Assembly: GCF_000717915.1 (NCBI RefSeq)
Contig: NZ_JOCX01000006.1
Coordinates: forward strand, 62,001-126,000
Direction: 5' to 3'
Length of the DNA stretch: 64,000 nt
Origin: Streptomyces sp. NRRL S-244
GTDB taxonomy: Bacteria; Actinomycetota; Actinomycetes; Streptomycetales; Streptomycetaceae
Each line of letters opens with the position of its first letter. Within the stretch, counting starts at the first letter, position 1. A model generated the notes under the pieces. It did no database searches. It was not told the origin of the DNA and was given only the letters and a program-made list of their open reading frames with translations. The position numbers and the translations under genes are program-made. Shown piece by piece: positions 43,611 through 52,191 of this stretch.

Positions 43611-45143
43611 TCATGTCGGTCCGTCGTACTCGGGATGGCCCCCCGGTGAACCCGGGGGCACCCTGTTCATGAGCGCCGTGTAGAGCAGCATGGACGCGGC
43701 CAGGCCCACCGCCCAGCCGTAGTCCGCGAGCGGCTTCAGGAGGGGGATCAGGCCCTCCTCGGGGAAGGGGCCCTTGCCGGGGGCCGAGTGCGAGCCGCCG
43801 ATGGCCAGCACCCCGCCGACCGCGAAGGCCGCCAGCGCCCGGACGTTCCAGCCGCCCGTGTACCAGTACGGCCCGCCCGCCCGGTAGAGGTCGGGCAGCG
43901 ACAGCCGGGTGCGCCGCACGATCCAGTAGTCCGCGATGAGGATGCCGGCGACCGTGCCGAGCAGCCCGCCGACCAGGCCGAGCCAGGTGAAGATGTACAG
44001 CTCGGGGGTGGAGGTCAGCTTCCACGGCATCATCAGTACGCCGACGACCCCCGTGACCAGGGCGCCCCTGCGGAAGTCGATCAGGCGGGGCGCCAGGTTG
44101 GACAGGTCGTACGCCGGGGAGACGACGTTGGCCGCGATGTTCACCGAGATCGTCGCGATCAGTACGGTGACCAGGGCGTAGAGCAGCCCGAACACGCTGT
44201 CGGTCTTCGCTACGAGCTCGACCGGATCCCAGATCGGCACCCCGTACACCGCCTCCGAGCCGGAGGTGACGAACACCGACAGCAGCGCGAAGAGGGTCAT
44301 CGTCGTCGGCAGCCCGAGCGTCTGTCCGAGGATCTGGGAGCGCTGCCCGGCGCCGAAGCGCGTGAAGTCCGGGATGTTGAGCGAGAGCGTGGACCAGAAG
44401 GCGATCATCCCCATGAGGGCGGGGAAGAACACCGTCCAGAACTCCGCGCCCCAGCCGAGCCGGGAGGGCTGGTCGAGCAGTTCACCGAAGCCGCCCGCCT
44501 TCACCCCGATCCACACGAGCAGGGCCAGCGCGCCGACGATGACGAACGGCGCGGCCCAGTTCTCGAACCGCCGCAGGGCCTCCATCCCCCGGTAGATGAT
44601 GGCGAGTTCGAGGACCCAGAAGAGGGCGAAGCACAGCCACAGCGGCCACGGCTCGCCGCCGATCTCCGCGGCTCCCTCCCAGCCGCCGAAGACCTTGCCG
44701 AGCAGGACGTAGATCCCGGACCCGCCGATCCAGGTCTGGATCCCGAACCAGGCGCAGGCCACGGCCGCCCGGATCATCGCGGCCAGATTGGCCCCGCGCA
44801 TCCCGAAGGAGGCCCGGGCCAGCACGGGGAACGGGATCCCGTACTTGGGGCCGGCGTGCCCGGTGAGCAGCATCGGCCCCAGCACGATGATGTTGGCCAG
44901 CGCGATGGTGAAGACGGCCTGTTTCCAGTCCATCCCCAGGGCCACCAGCCCGGAGGCGAGCAGCCAGGAGGGGATGTTGTGCGCCATGCCGACCCACAGG
45001 GCCATGAAGTTGTACGTGGTCCAGCGCCGGTCCGCGACCGGTACGGGGAGCAGGTCGGGGTTGGCGAAGCGGCCGTCGGAGGGGACCGCGCCGGGGGCTA
45101 GCTCGACGCGGTCCCCGGTGGCGCCCATCGGGTGGTCCGGCAT
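43611..45143 (-). CDS. NCS1-family nucleobase/hydantoin/allantoin permease
   Basis: 510 residues with about 12 hydrophobic segments, typical of the NCS1 (Mhp1/cytosine-purine) family. The start YNFMALWVGMAHNIPSWLLA and the FPVLARASFGMRGANL region match the substrate-binding helices 1-3, and NIAANVVSPAYDLSNLAP matches helix 8. It lies at the end of a pyrimidine/hydantoin operon, so the cargo is probably uracil, hydantoin, dihydropyrimidine or allantoin (inference). ATG at 45143; spacing to the luciferase-like gene is 52 bases. Confidence 0.93.
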   Translation of the reverse strand: MPDHPMGATGDRVELAPGAVPSDGRFANPDLLPVPVADRRWTTYNFMALWVGMAHNIPSWLLASGLVALGMDWKQAVFTIALANIIVLGPMLLTGHAGPKYGIPFPVLARASFGMRGANLAAMIRAAVACAWFGIQTWIGGSGIYVLLGKVFGGWEGAAEIGGEPWPLWLCFALFWVLELAIIYRGMEALRRFENWAAPFVIVGALALLVWIGVKAGGFGELLDQPSRLGWGAEFWTVFFPALMGMIAFWSTLSLNIPDFTRFGAGQRSQILGQTLGLPTTMTLFALLSVFVTSGSEAVYGVPIWDPVELVAKTDSVFGLLYALVTVLIATISVNIAANVVSPAYDLSNLAPRLIDFRRGALVTGVVGVLMMPWKLTSTPELYIFTWLGLVGGLLGTVAGILIADYWIVRRTRLSLPDLYRAGGPYWYTGGWNVRALAAFAVGGVLAIGGSHSAPGKGPFPEEGLIPLLKPLADYGWAVGLAASMLLYTALMNRVPPGSPGGHPEYDGPT

Positions 45144-45195
45144 GTGCGCACGCCCCTTCGGGTCGGGAGGCGGTCGGGGGTCTGGGGTTGTGGGG

Positions 45196-46197
45196 TCAGG
45201 TCCGGAGCGCCGGGATGACGTGCTCCCCGTACGCGTCGATGGTGGCCTCCTGGGCGTCGTGCATGTCGTACACGGCGAACTGGTCCACGCCCAGGTCGCG
45301 CAGGACCCGCAGCTTCTCGATGTGGGCCTCGGGCGGGCCGAGCAGGCAGAAGCGGTCCACGATCTCGTCGGGCACGAAGTCGGCGGACGGGTTCCCGGCG
45401 CGGCCGTGGTGGCTGTAGTCGTAGCCCTCGCGGGCCTTGATGTACTCGGTGAGGGCGTCCGGCACCATCCCGGAGTGTTCGCCGTAGCGGCCGACGAGGT
45501 CGGCGACGTGGTTGCCGACCATCCCGCCGAACCAGCGGCACTGGTCGCGGGCGTGGGCCAGGTCCTCGCCCACGTACGCCGGCGCCGCGACGCAGATGGT
45601 GAGCGCGTCCGGGTCGCGCCCGGCCCGTTCGGCGGCCTGCCGGACGGAGCCGACCATCCACTCGGTGAGGTAGGGGTCGGCGAGCTGGAGGATGAACCCG
45701 TCCGCCTTCTCGCCGGCCAGGGCCAGCGCCTTCGGCCCGTACGCGGCCATCCAGACGGGGAGCTTCCCGTCCTGGACCCACGGGAGCCGCAGCGGATTGC
45801 CGTCGACCTCGGCCTCCCTGCCCTCGGCGAGGTCCCGGATGACGTCGATGGCCTCCCCGAGCCGGGCCAGGGTGTTCGGTTTGCGCCCGGCGACCCGCAT
45901 CGCCGAGTCTCCGCGGCCGATCCCGCACACCGTGCGGTTGCCGTACATGTCGTTGAGGGTGGCGAAGGTGGAGGCGGTGACCTCCCAGGTGCGGGTGCCG
46001 GGGTTGGTGACCATCGGCCCGATGTGCAGCTTCTGGGTGTTCGCGAGGATCTGGCTGTAGATGACGAAGGGTTCCTGCCACAGGACCGCCGAGTCGAAGG
46101 TCCAGCCGTAGCGGAAGCCGTTGCGCTCGGCGCGCTTCATGAGGCTGACGACCCGGGAGGCGGGCGGGTCGGTCTGGAGGACGAGGCCGAAGTCCAT
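45196..46197 (-). CDS. LLM-class (luciferase-like) F420-dependent oxidoreductase, TIGR03842 type
   Basis: 333 residues, TIM-barrel of the bacterial luciferase family; MDFGLVLQTDPPASRVVSLM, GPMVTNPGTRTWEVTASTFA and GIGRGDSAMRVAGRKPNTLA are landmarks of the F420-using branch rather than FMN luciferases. The substrate is unknown. The ATG at 46197 is preferred to the GTG at 46200 because AAGGAG sits five bases upstream, overlapping the dihydropyrimidinase stop. It lies between the permease and dihydropyrimidinase genes, so a redox step in pyrimidine/hydantoin use is likely. Confidence 0.9.
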   Translation of the reverse strand: MDFGLVLQTDPPASRVVSLMKRAERNGFRYGWTFDSAVLWQEPFVIYSQILANTQKLHIGPMVTNPGTRTWEVTASTFATLNDMYGNRTVCGIGRGDSAMRVAGRKPNTLARLGEAIDVIRDLAEGREAEVDGNPLRLPWVQDGKLPVWMAAYGPKALALAGEKADGFILQLADPYLTEWMVGSVRQAAERAGRDPDALTICVAAPAYVGEDLAHARDQCRWFGGMVGNHVADLVGRYGEHSGMVPDALTEYIKAREGYDYSHHGRAGNPSADFVPDEIVDRFCLLGPPEAHIEKLRVLRDLGVDQFAVYDMHDAQEATIDAYGEHVIPALRT

Positions 46198-46206
46198 CAC
46201 GGCTCC

Positions 46207-47607
46207 TTAGAGGTACTGGCAGGTGGAGCGGGGGATGAAGACCCCGTGGCCGGCCCGGCCCGTGTACTCGCGCCGGTCGATGACGAGTTCGCCGCGGGAG
46301 AGCACGGTGTCGACGCGTCCGGTGATCCGCTTGCCCTCGTACGCCGAGTAGTCCACGTTCATGTGGTGCGTCTCGGCGGAGATGACCTGCTCGGCGTGCG
46401 GATCGTAGAGGACGATGTCGGCGTCGGCGCCCGGCGCGATGGTGCCCTTCTGCGGGTAGAGGCCGAACATCCGGGCCGGGGTCGCGCAGGCGATCTCGAT
46501 CCAGCGGCGGCGGCTGATGTGACCGTCCAGGACGGCCTGGTGGAGGAGGTCCATCCGGTTCTCCACCCCCGGCAGCCCGTTCGGGATCTTGGAGAAGTCG
46601 CCGCGGCCGAGCTCCTTCTGGCCGCGGAAGCAGAACGGGCAGTGGTCGGTGGAGACCACCTGGAGGTCGTTGGTCCGCAGCCCCCGCCAGAGGGCGGCCT
46701 GGTGCTCCTTCGGCCGCAGCGGGGTGGAGCAGACGTACTTGGCGCCCTGGAAATCGGGCTCTTCGAGGTTGTCGGTGGACAGGAACAGGTACTGCGGGCA
46801 GGTCTCGCCGAACACCGGCAGGCCCTTGTCGCGGGCGGCGGCCAGCTCGGCCAGCGCCTCCTCGGCCGACACGTGGACCACGTACAGCGGGGATCCGGCG
46901 ACGCGCGCGAGCTGGATCGCCCGGTGGGTGGCCTCCGCTTCGAGGAGGACCTTGCGGACCTCGCCGTGGTGGCGCGGGTCGGTCTCGCCCCGGGCCAGGG
47001 CCTGCTCGACGAGCACGTCGATCGCGATGCCGTTCTCGGCGTGCATCATGATCAGCCCGCCGTTGCCGGAGGCCCGCTGCATGGCGCGCAGGATCTGCCC
47101 GTCGTCGCTGTAGAAGACCCCGGGGTAGGCCATGAACAGCTTGAAGGAGGTGACGCCCTCCCCGATCAGGTGGTCCATCTCCTTCAGGGTCCCCTCGTTG
47201 ACGTCCGAGAGGATCATGTGGAAGGCGTAGTCGACGGAGCACTTGCCGTCGGCCTTGTCGTACCAGGTGTCGAGCCCCTGGCGCAGGGCCTGGCCCATGC
47301 TCTGCACGGCGAAGTCGACGATGGTGGTGGTGCCGCCCCAGGCGGCGGCCCGGGTCCCGGTCTCGAAGGTGTCCGAGGCGGCGGTCCCGCCGAAGGGCAG
47401 CTCCATGTGGGTGTGGGCGTCGACCCCGCCGGGGATGACGTACTTCCCGCTCGCGTCGATCGTACGGTCGGCCGTCCAGGCTTCGGCGGCGGCCGAGCCG
47501 TGGGCCGCGAGGGCGGCGACGCGGCCGTCCTCGATCAGGACGTCGGCGTGGAGCTCGTCGGCGGCCGTGATGACGAGGCCGCCGCTGATGAGGGTGCGGA
47601 TGGACAT
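46207..47607 (-). CDS. hydA: Dihydropyrimidinase / D-hydantoinase
   Basis: 466 residues, cyclic amidohydrolase of the dihydropyrimidinase family, hydrolysing dihydrouracil or dihydrothymine (and hydantoins) to N-carbamoyl-beta-amino acids. The zinc sites are visible: GGVDAHTHMELPFG, the carboxylated Lys in TSFKLFMAYPG (about 148), HAENG, HVSAEEAL and TDHCPF with the catalytic Asp. GAGG-type site GGAAGG precedes the ATG at 47607. It follows the aminotransferase by 16 bases and precedes the luciferase-like gene by 9 bases, so all belong to one operon. Confidence 0.94.
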   Translation of the reverse strand: MSIRTLISGGLVITAADELHADVLIEDGRVAALAAHGSAAAEAWTADRTIDASGKYVIPGGVDAHTHMELPFGGTAASDTFETGTRAAAWGGTTTIVDFAVQSMGQALRQGLDTWYDKADGKCSVDYAFHMILSDVNEGTLKEMDHLIGEGVTSFKLFMAYPGVFYSDDGQILRAMQRASGNGGLIMMHAENGIAIDVLVEQALARGETDPRHHGEVRKVLLEAEATHRAIQLARVAGSPLYVVHVSAEEALAELAAARDKGLPVFGETCPQYLFLSTDNLEEPDFQGAKYVCSTPLRPKEHQAALWRGLRTNDLQVVSTDHCPFCFRGQKELGRGDFSKIPNGLPGVENRMDLLHQAVLDGHISRRRWIEIACATPARMFGLYPQKGTIAPGADADIVLYDPHAEQVISAETHHMNVDYSAYEGKRITGRVDTVLSRGELVIDRREYTGRAGHGVFIPRSTCQYL

Positions 47608-47623
47608 GTGCGGCGCCTTCCGG

Positions 47624-48919
47624 TCACACGATGCTGTGCAGGGCCCGTTCGAGGATCTCGGCGCCCTCTTCCGCCTCGGCGACGGTGAGGGAGAGCGGCG
47701 GCGCGATGCGCAGCACGCTGGTGTCGTGCCCGCCGCCCTTGCCGATCAGCAGGCCGCCTTCGCGGGCGGCCTCCAGTACGGCGGCGGCCGCGCCCGGGTC
47801 GGCCTCGTCGGTGCCGGGCTTCGTCAGCTCCAGGCCGGCCATCAGGCCCCGGCCGCGGACCTCCCGTACGGCGGGCACGGTGGCGGCGATGGCGCGCAGC
47901 CGCTCCAGGAGCAGGCCGCCGACGCGGCGGGCGTTGCCCTGGAGGTCGTGCTCCAGCAGGTACGCGAGGTTGGCGACGCCGGCCGCCATGGTCACCGGGG
48001 AGCCGCCGAAGGTGGAGATGGAGTTGGTGTCGATGCAGTTCATGATCTCGGCGCGGGCCACGACCCCGCCGATGGACATGCCGTTGCCGATGCCCTTGGC
48101 GAAGGTGAGGATGTCCGGCGGGCCGCTGCGGCCGTGGGCCTGCCAGCCCCAGAAGTTGTCGCCGGTGCGGCCCCAGCCGGTCTGCACCTCGTCGCTGATC
48201 CAGAGGATGCCGTGCCGGTCGAGGACCTCGCGGAAGGCCCCGTACAGCCCGTCGGGCGGGGCGGTGAACCCGCCGACGCCCTGGATCGGCTCGGCGATGA
48301 GGGCGGCGACTCCGCCGCGGGCCTGGCCGAGCACGTCCTCGAGGTCGGCGACGGCGGCCGCGGTGAAGGCGGTGTCGTCGAGGTGCGCGAAGGGGCCGCG
48401 GGTGCGGACGGCGCCGTGGACGTAGTACGTCTGGAGCGGCGAGAGGCTGGTCGGGGACCAGCCGCGGTTGCCGGTGATGGAGACGGTCGAGAAGGACCGG
48501 CCGTGGTAGCTGTTGCGCATCGCCAGGATCTGGTTGGAGCGGCGGTACGCGGTCGCCAGCAGCAGGGCGGTGTCGTTGGCCTCGGTGCCGGAGGTGGTGA
48601 AGAAGACCCGCGCCTCGGGGATGCCGGACAGGGCGGCGATCCGCTCGGCCAGCTCGACCATCGGGCGGTTGAGGTACAGGGTGGACGAGTGGATGAGCCG
48701 TCCGGCCTGTTCGGAGACGGCCTTCGTGACCTCGGGCAGGGCGTGGGCGGTCATCGTGGTGAGGATGCCGCCGAAGAAGTCGAGGTAGCGGTTGCCGTCG
48801 GCGTCCCAGACGTGGCGGCCCTCGCCGTGCGTGAGCTCGATGGGGCGGTCGTAGTAGAGCGCGAGCCAGTCGGGCAGTACGGCCTGGTGGCGGCTGTGCA
48901 GGGGGATCGGGTTGGTCAC
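47624..48919 (-). CDS. Class III aminotransferase (beta-alanine/omega-amino acid: pyruvate type)
   Basis: 431 residues, PLP-dependent. ARVFFTTSGTEANDTALLLA is the class III entry, WISDEVQTGWGRTGDNFWGW carries the PLP-binding Asp, and DILTFAKGIGNGMSIGGVV the Schiff-base Lys. With beta-ureidopropionase-like and dihydropyrimidinase neighbours the likely reaction is transamination of beta-alanine or 3-aminoisobutyrate to the semialdehyde. The GTG at 48919 overlaps the nitrilase stop (GTGA). Confidence 0.93.
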   Translation of the reverse strand: MTNPIPLHSRHQAVLPDWLALYYDRPIELTHGEGRHVWDADGNRYLDFFGGILTTMTAHALPEVTKAVSEQAGRLIHSSTLYLNRPMVELAERIAALSGIPEARVFFTTSGTEANDTALLLATAYRRSNQILAMRNSYHGRSFSTVSITGNRGWSPTSLSPLQTYYVHGAVRTRGPFAHLDDTAFTAAAVADLEDVLGQARGGVAALIAEPIQGVGGFTAPPDGLYGAFREVLDRHGILWISDEVQTGWGRTGDNFWGWQAHGRSGPPDILTFAKGIGNGMSIGGVVARAEIMNCIDTNSISTFGGSPVTMAAGVANLAYLLEHDLQGNARRVGGLLLERLRAIAATVPAVREVRGRGLMAGLELTKPGTDEADPGAAAAVLEAAREGGLLIGKGGGHDTSVLRIAPPLSLTVAEAEEGAEILERALHSIV

Positions 48920-49758
48920 GGCTGAACGAGCCCTCCGTAGGCGTCGGGGCGGCGGTCGCGGTAGAAGGCCCACTGGTCGCGGACCTGCTTGATCAGGTCG
49001 AAGTCGAGGTCGCGGACGAGGAGTTCCTCCTCCTTGCCGCTGGCGGCCTCGCCGACGAGCTGGCCGCGGGGGTCGACGAAGTAGCTGGTGCCGTAGAAGT
49101 CGTTGTCGCCGTACTCCTCCTGGCCGACGCGGTTGATCGCGGCGATGAAGTACTCGTTGGCGACGGCCGCGGCGGGCTGCTCCAGCTGCCACAGGTAGGA
49201 CGACAGGCTGCGGGAGGTGGCGGACGGGTTGAAGACGAGCTGGGCGCCGGCCAGGCCCAGCGCGCGCCAGCCCTCGGGGAAGTGGCGGTCGTAGCAGATG
49301 TAGACGCCGATCCGGCCGACGGCGGTGTCGAAGACGGGCCAGCCGAGGTTGCCCGGGCGGAAGTAGTACTTCTCCCAGAAGCCCTTGACCTGCGGGATGT
49401 GGTGCTTGCGGTACTTGCCCAGGTAGCTGCCGTCGGCGTCGATGACGGCGGCGGTGTTGTAGTAGAAGCCCTCGGACTCGAGCTCGAAGACCGGTACGAC
49501 GATGACCATGCCGGTCTCGCGGGCGAGCGCCTGCATCCGCTGGACGGTGGGGCCGTCGGGGACGGGTTCGGCCCAGCGGTAGTGCTCGGGTTCCTGGACC
49601 TGGCAGAAGTAGGGGGCGTTGAACACCTCTTGGAAGCCGATGATCTGCGCGCCGTCGGCGGCGGCCCGCCGGGCGTGCTCCTCGTGCTTGGCGATCATCG
49701 ACTCGGTGTCTCCGGTCCAGGTGGCCTGGACGAGTGCGGCGCGGACGACTTGGGCCAT
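48916..49758 (-). CDS. Nitrilase-superfamily amidohydrolase, probable beta-ureidopropionase
   Basis: 280 residues. The Glu-Lys-Cys triad of the nitrilase fold is visible: IGFQEVFNAPYF (Glu), KYRKHHIPQVKGFWEKYYF (Lys) and YICYDRHFPEGWRALGLAGA (Cys). KYRKHHIPQ with WEKYYFRPG is characteristic of N-carbamoyl-beta-alanine amidohydrolases and N-carbamoylputrescine amidases; the operon favours the former. The ATG at 49758 has GAGGAG six bases upstream. First gene of the catabolic operon, with an inverted-repeat operator candidate 30-66 bases upstream. Confidence 0.93.
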   Translation of the reverse strand: MAQVVRAALVQATWTGDTESMIAKHEEHARRAAADGAQIIGFQEVFNAPYFCQVQEPEHYRWAEPVPDGPTVQRMQALARETGMVIVVPVFELESEGFYYNTAAVIDADGSYLGKYRKHHIPQVKGFWEKYYFRPGNLGWPVFDTAVGRIGVYICYDRHFPEGWRALGLAGAQLVFNPSATSRSLSSYLWQLEQPAAAVANEYFIAAINRVGQEEYGDNDFYGTSYFVDPRGQLVGEAASGKEEELLVRDLDFDLIKQVRDQWAFYRDRRPDAYGGLVQP

Positions 49759-49786
49759 GAGCTGCTCCTCGCGACGGGAACGCCGA

Positions 49787-49824
49787 GTTCTACGCACGTA
49801 GACGGTGTGCGTAGGGAGTAGAAC
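49787..49824. promoter_or_regulatory. Compound inverted repeat upstream of the pyrimidine-catabolic operon
   Basis: Outer arms GTTCTAC (49787-49793) and GTAGAAC (49818-49824) enclose inner arms CTACGCAC (49790-49797) and GTGCGTAG (49807-49814). The symmetric layout 30-66 bases upstream of the first gene suits a repressor operator; the regulator is not evident next to the operon. Confidence 0.55.
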
Positions 49825-49909
49825 GTAGGCCGCGTCACACCGCGGGGCAAGACCGCCGTGCGCGGTTGGGTGAGTCGATCAAGTAATGACAACGGATGGT
49901 CGAATCCGC

Positions 49910-51421
49910 TCAATGCACGGGCGGTTTCGCAACCCGCAGGGCGTGTACGAGGTCACGGTGGTGCGCGTCGGAGAGGGCCTCGGCGGCCCGGAGCAGCCGG
50001 GGGGTGAACCACTGCGGATCACGGCGGGCGAGGCGGACCGCCTCCTCGGCGGTGCGGACCTTGACGAAGGCTCCGAGCAGGGCGTCGGCCTCGCGGGTCC
50101 GGCCGGTCCCGGCCAGGGCCAGGGCGGCGTCGGCGATCTCGGCGGCCGGGCGGGCCGCGCCCTGGCGCAGCAAGGTCTCGCAGTCGGCGTGCCGGCCGGC
50201 TTCGCCGAGGGCGGCGGCCGCTGCGGCGAGCCGCTCGGGCGGGAGCGAGGCCGCTTCCCAGAGCAGCGTGGCCCAGTCCGCCCCGAGCCCGGCCCGGACC
50301 AGCTCGTCGGCGAACCCGGGCAGCCGCGCGGCGGGCCATGCGGCGGCCTCGCACAGCAGCGCGTGTGCCTCCCCGCCCCGCCCCTGGGTCCGCAGCCCCA
50401 GCAACTCCCCGATCACCGCGGCGATCCCGCCGGGTCCCGGCCCGTCCGCCCCGGGGGCGCCGGCCCGTGCATCCCACCCGGGGGCGGCGGGCCGGCTCTC
50501 CGGCTCCGCCGGGGCGAAGTGCTCCGGCTCGGGCGGGGCGAAGCGGGGGCGGCCGATGGTCCCGGAGTGGGCGAAGCGGGCTCCGCGGGGTGCGGCGGCG
50601 GCCTCGGCCGGATGGCCGGGGGGCGGGGTGAAGGGCGCGGGGGCCGGGGCCGCGGCCGGGGCGCCCGCGTACCGGGCCCCGCCGGCCCGCCGCGCCCCGC
50701 GCAGCCACCGGCCCTCGGCCCGTCCTACGGGCGGCTCGGTCCGCTCCTCCCCCGCCTGCCGCTGCCGCGGCACCCCGGGCACCGGCCCGTCCTCCCCCAC
50801 CCCGGCCCACGCCCCGGCCGGCGGTCCGGCCTCGGCGGGGGCGGGGCCCGCGGACCACCCCGGCTCGGGCGGGGCGGAGTGGTCCGGGTGGGACGACGGC
50901 AGGGCGGCCGGGGCCTCCAGGGCCCTGAGGCGGGACATGAGGTCTTCGTGGCGGGAGGCGGCCCTGGCGGTGTCGTCCTGGATCCAGGCCAGTTCCCGGG
51001 TCAGGGTTTCCGCCTCCGCCGGGTCCGGAGCCGCGCCCAGACGGGCCGTCAGGGTGCGGGTCGCCGCCTCCGAGACGGAGCGCTGGTCGGCGGCCGCCGC
51101 CAGCAGGGTCCGGAGCTCCTCCGCGCCGCCCGGCAGCCTGTCCCACACCCCGACCGCAGCGGCCCGCAGCCGGGCCGCGTACTCCCGCTCCCGCGCCGCG
51201 AGCTCGGCGCCCCTGATCCCCTCGAGGTCGCCGAGCAGCGACTCCACCACGTCCCACGGCGGCATCGCGGCTCCGTCCAGGCAGTCCCGCAGGCCCTGTG
51301 GATCCCGGCGCAGGAACTCCCCGTACCAGCCCGTCCCCAGATCAAGTCTCTGCGTCAACCCGCGTAAGTAGCCCGAGAGTTGACCGATCGCCTGCGCAGT
51401 CGCGGTCTCCATGCCCCGCAT
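49910..51421 (-). CDS. Helical-repeat protein of unknown function with a TTA codon
   Basis: 503 residues. A conserved N-terminal helical domain (LTQRLDLGTGWYGEFLRRDP, CLDGAAMPPWDVVESLLGDL, about 20-120) is followed by a coiled region, a long Pro/Ala/Gly linker (about 175-340) and a C-terminal repeat region of TPR/HEAT-like helices (LPPERLAAAAAALGEAGRHA, DAALALAGTGRTREADALLG). Leu19 is encoded by TTA (51365-51367), the codon read by the bldA tRNA, so expression is probably developmentally controlled. The start could be ATG 51421 or the second ATG at 51412. Function unknown; a large-helical-repeat signalling or scaffold role would fit. Confidence 0.8.
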   Translation of the reverse strand: MRGMETATAQAIGQLSGYLRGLTQRLDLGTGWYGEFLRRDPQGLRDCLDGAAMPPWDVVESLLGDLEGIRGAELAAREREYAARLRAAAVGVWDRLPGGAEELRTLLAAAADQRSVSEAATRTLTARLGAAPDPAEAETLTRELAWIQDDTARAASRHEDLMSRLRALEAPAALPSSHPDHSAPPEPGWSAGPAPAEAGPPAGAWAGVGEDGPVPGVPRQRQAGEERTEPPVGRAEGRWLRGARRAGGARYAGAPAAAPAPAPFTPPPGHPAEAAAAPRGARFAHSGTIGRPRFAPPEPEHFAPAEPESRPAAPGWDARAGAPGADGPGPGGIAAVIGELLGLRTQGRGGEAHALLCEAAAWPAARLPGFADELVRAGLGADWATLLWEAASLPPERLAAAAAALGEAGRHADCETLLRQGAARPAAEIADAALALAGTGRTREADALLGAFVKVRTAEEAVRLARRDPQWFTPRLLRAAEALSDAHHRDLVHALRVAKPPVH

Positions 51422-51458
51422 TGGATCTCACCGGTGTTACGGGCGGGCTACGGGAATC

Positions 51459-51839
51459 TCAAAGCTTGACGGCGATCGCGGTGTGCGGGCGCTTCCCGCG
51501 CCGGACCAACGCGGCCGGCACGTCCAGGGCCCAGAACTGCCACGTGTACTTCCGTGACATCAGCTTCCGCACCCGCGCCAGCCCCGCCTCGTCAAGCAGC
51601 CGCGCCTCGCCCTCCAGCTCGACCGCCCCCTGCGCGACCCGTCCCCGCACGTCGCAGGCGCGGACCGTGACCCGCCCGTTGTTGCGGATCCGCTTCACCT
51701 TCCAGGAGTCGCTGCGCGTCCACACGTACAGCTCGCCCCCGTCGGCCACGGCCCACACCGGCGTCGCGACGGGCGTTCCGTCCTTGCGGAACGTGGTGAG
51801 GCTGACGTACTTGCCCTGGTTCAGCTCGTCGAGTGTCAT
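51459..51839 (-). CDS. PPOX-class F420/FMN-dependent protein (split barrel)
   Basis: 126 residues. LNQGKYVSLTTFRKDGTPVA, TPVWAVADGGELYVWTRSDS and WKVKRIRNNGRVTVRACDVR are typical of the pyridoxamine-phosphate-oxidase-like split-barrel family, in this organism group mostly F420-dependent (PPOX class F420 enzymes, TIGR03618/03668 types). Cofactor and substrate are not proven. ATG at 51839. Stand-alone gene; the next upstream region is non-coding. Confidence 0.9.
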   Translation of the reverse strand: MTLDELNQGKYVSLTTFRKDGTPVATPVWAVADGGELYVWTRSDSWKVKRIRNNGRVTVRACDVRGRVAQGAVELEGEARLLDEAGLARVRKLMSRKYTWQFWALDVPAALVRRGKRPHTAIAVKL

Positions 51840-52190
51840 CCCCGGAGCCTACGACGGCCCCCGGCGCGCGGCGGTCCGCACACCCGGATCGCCGGCGGAC
51901 GCCCGGCCCTCCGGCGCCGGGCACGCGGCAAGCAGCAGACCGGCCGCCAGCAGGGCGCCGAGGAGTGCGAAACCGAGTCGTTGGGAAGCGTTCGAGGCCG
52001 ACACGCCTTCACGCTTGCCCCGCTCCCGCCCGCCCCCACCGCCGATTGGGCCGTTCGGCCCGCCGGCCCCGCCCGAAAGGAACCGCAGGTCCGCGGCGCC
52101 GGCAGGACTCCGGGCGGCCCGGGCGGAGCGTCCGGCCAATCGGCCGGCCAGGCAACCGGCCGAGCAACCGGCCGAGCAGCCGGCCGAGCC
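51840..52190. other. Intergenic region, 350 bp, mostly without a gene
   Basis: Between the PPOX gene and the small regulator. It contains a doubtful small reading frame, GC-rich sequence, and a tandem array of 12-bp units at its end (52132-52191). I see no convincing terminator or promoter. Confidence 0.6.
51849..52004 (-). CDS. Possible small lipoprotein-like membrane peptide (weak)
   Basis: 51 residues from a GTG at 52004: an N-terminal ASNASQRLGFALLGALLAAG hydrophobic stretch followed by LLLAACPAPEG, which looks like a lipobox. The ribosome-binding site is poor (GAAGG lies only one base from the start) and the coding signal is weak, so this may be chance. Given only because the 350-base gap is otherwise empty. 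Confidence 0.25.
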   Translation of the reverse strand: MSASNASQRLGFALLGALLAAGLLLAACPAPEGRASAGDPGVRTAARRGPS

Positions 52191-52191
52191 T
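52132..52191. repeat. Five tandem 12-bp units at the regulator gene's 3' end
   Basis: Units of CCGGCCNAGCAA type: CCGGCCAATCGG, CCGGCCAGGCAA, CCGGCCGAGCAA, CCGGCCGAGCAG, CCGGCCGAGCCT, in register and ending at the stop codon of the small regulator. Likely a replication-slippage array. Confidence 0.8.
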
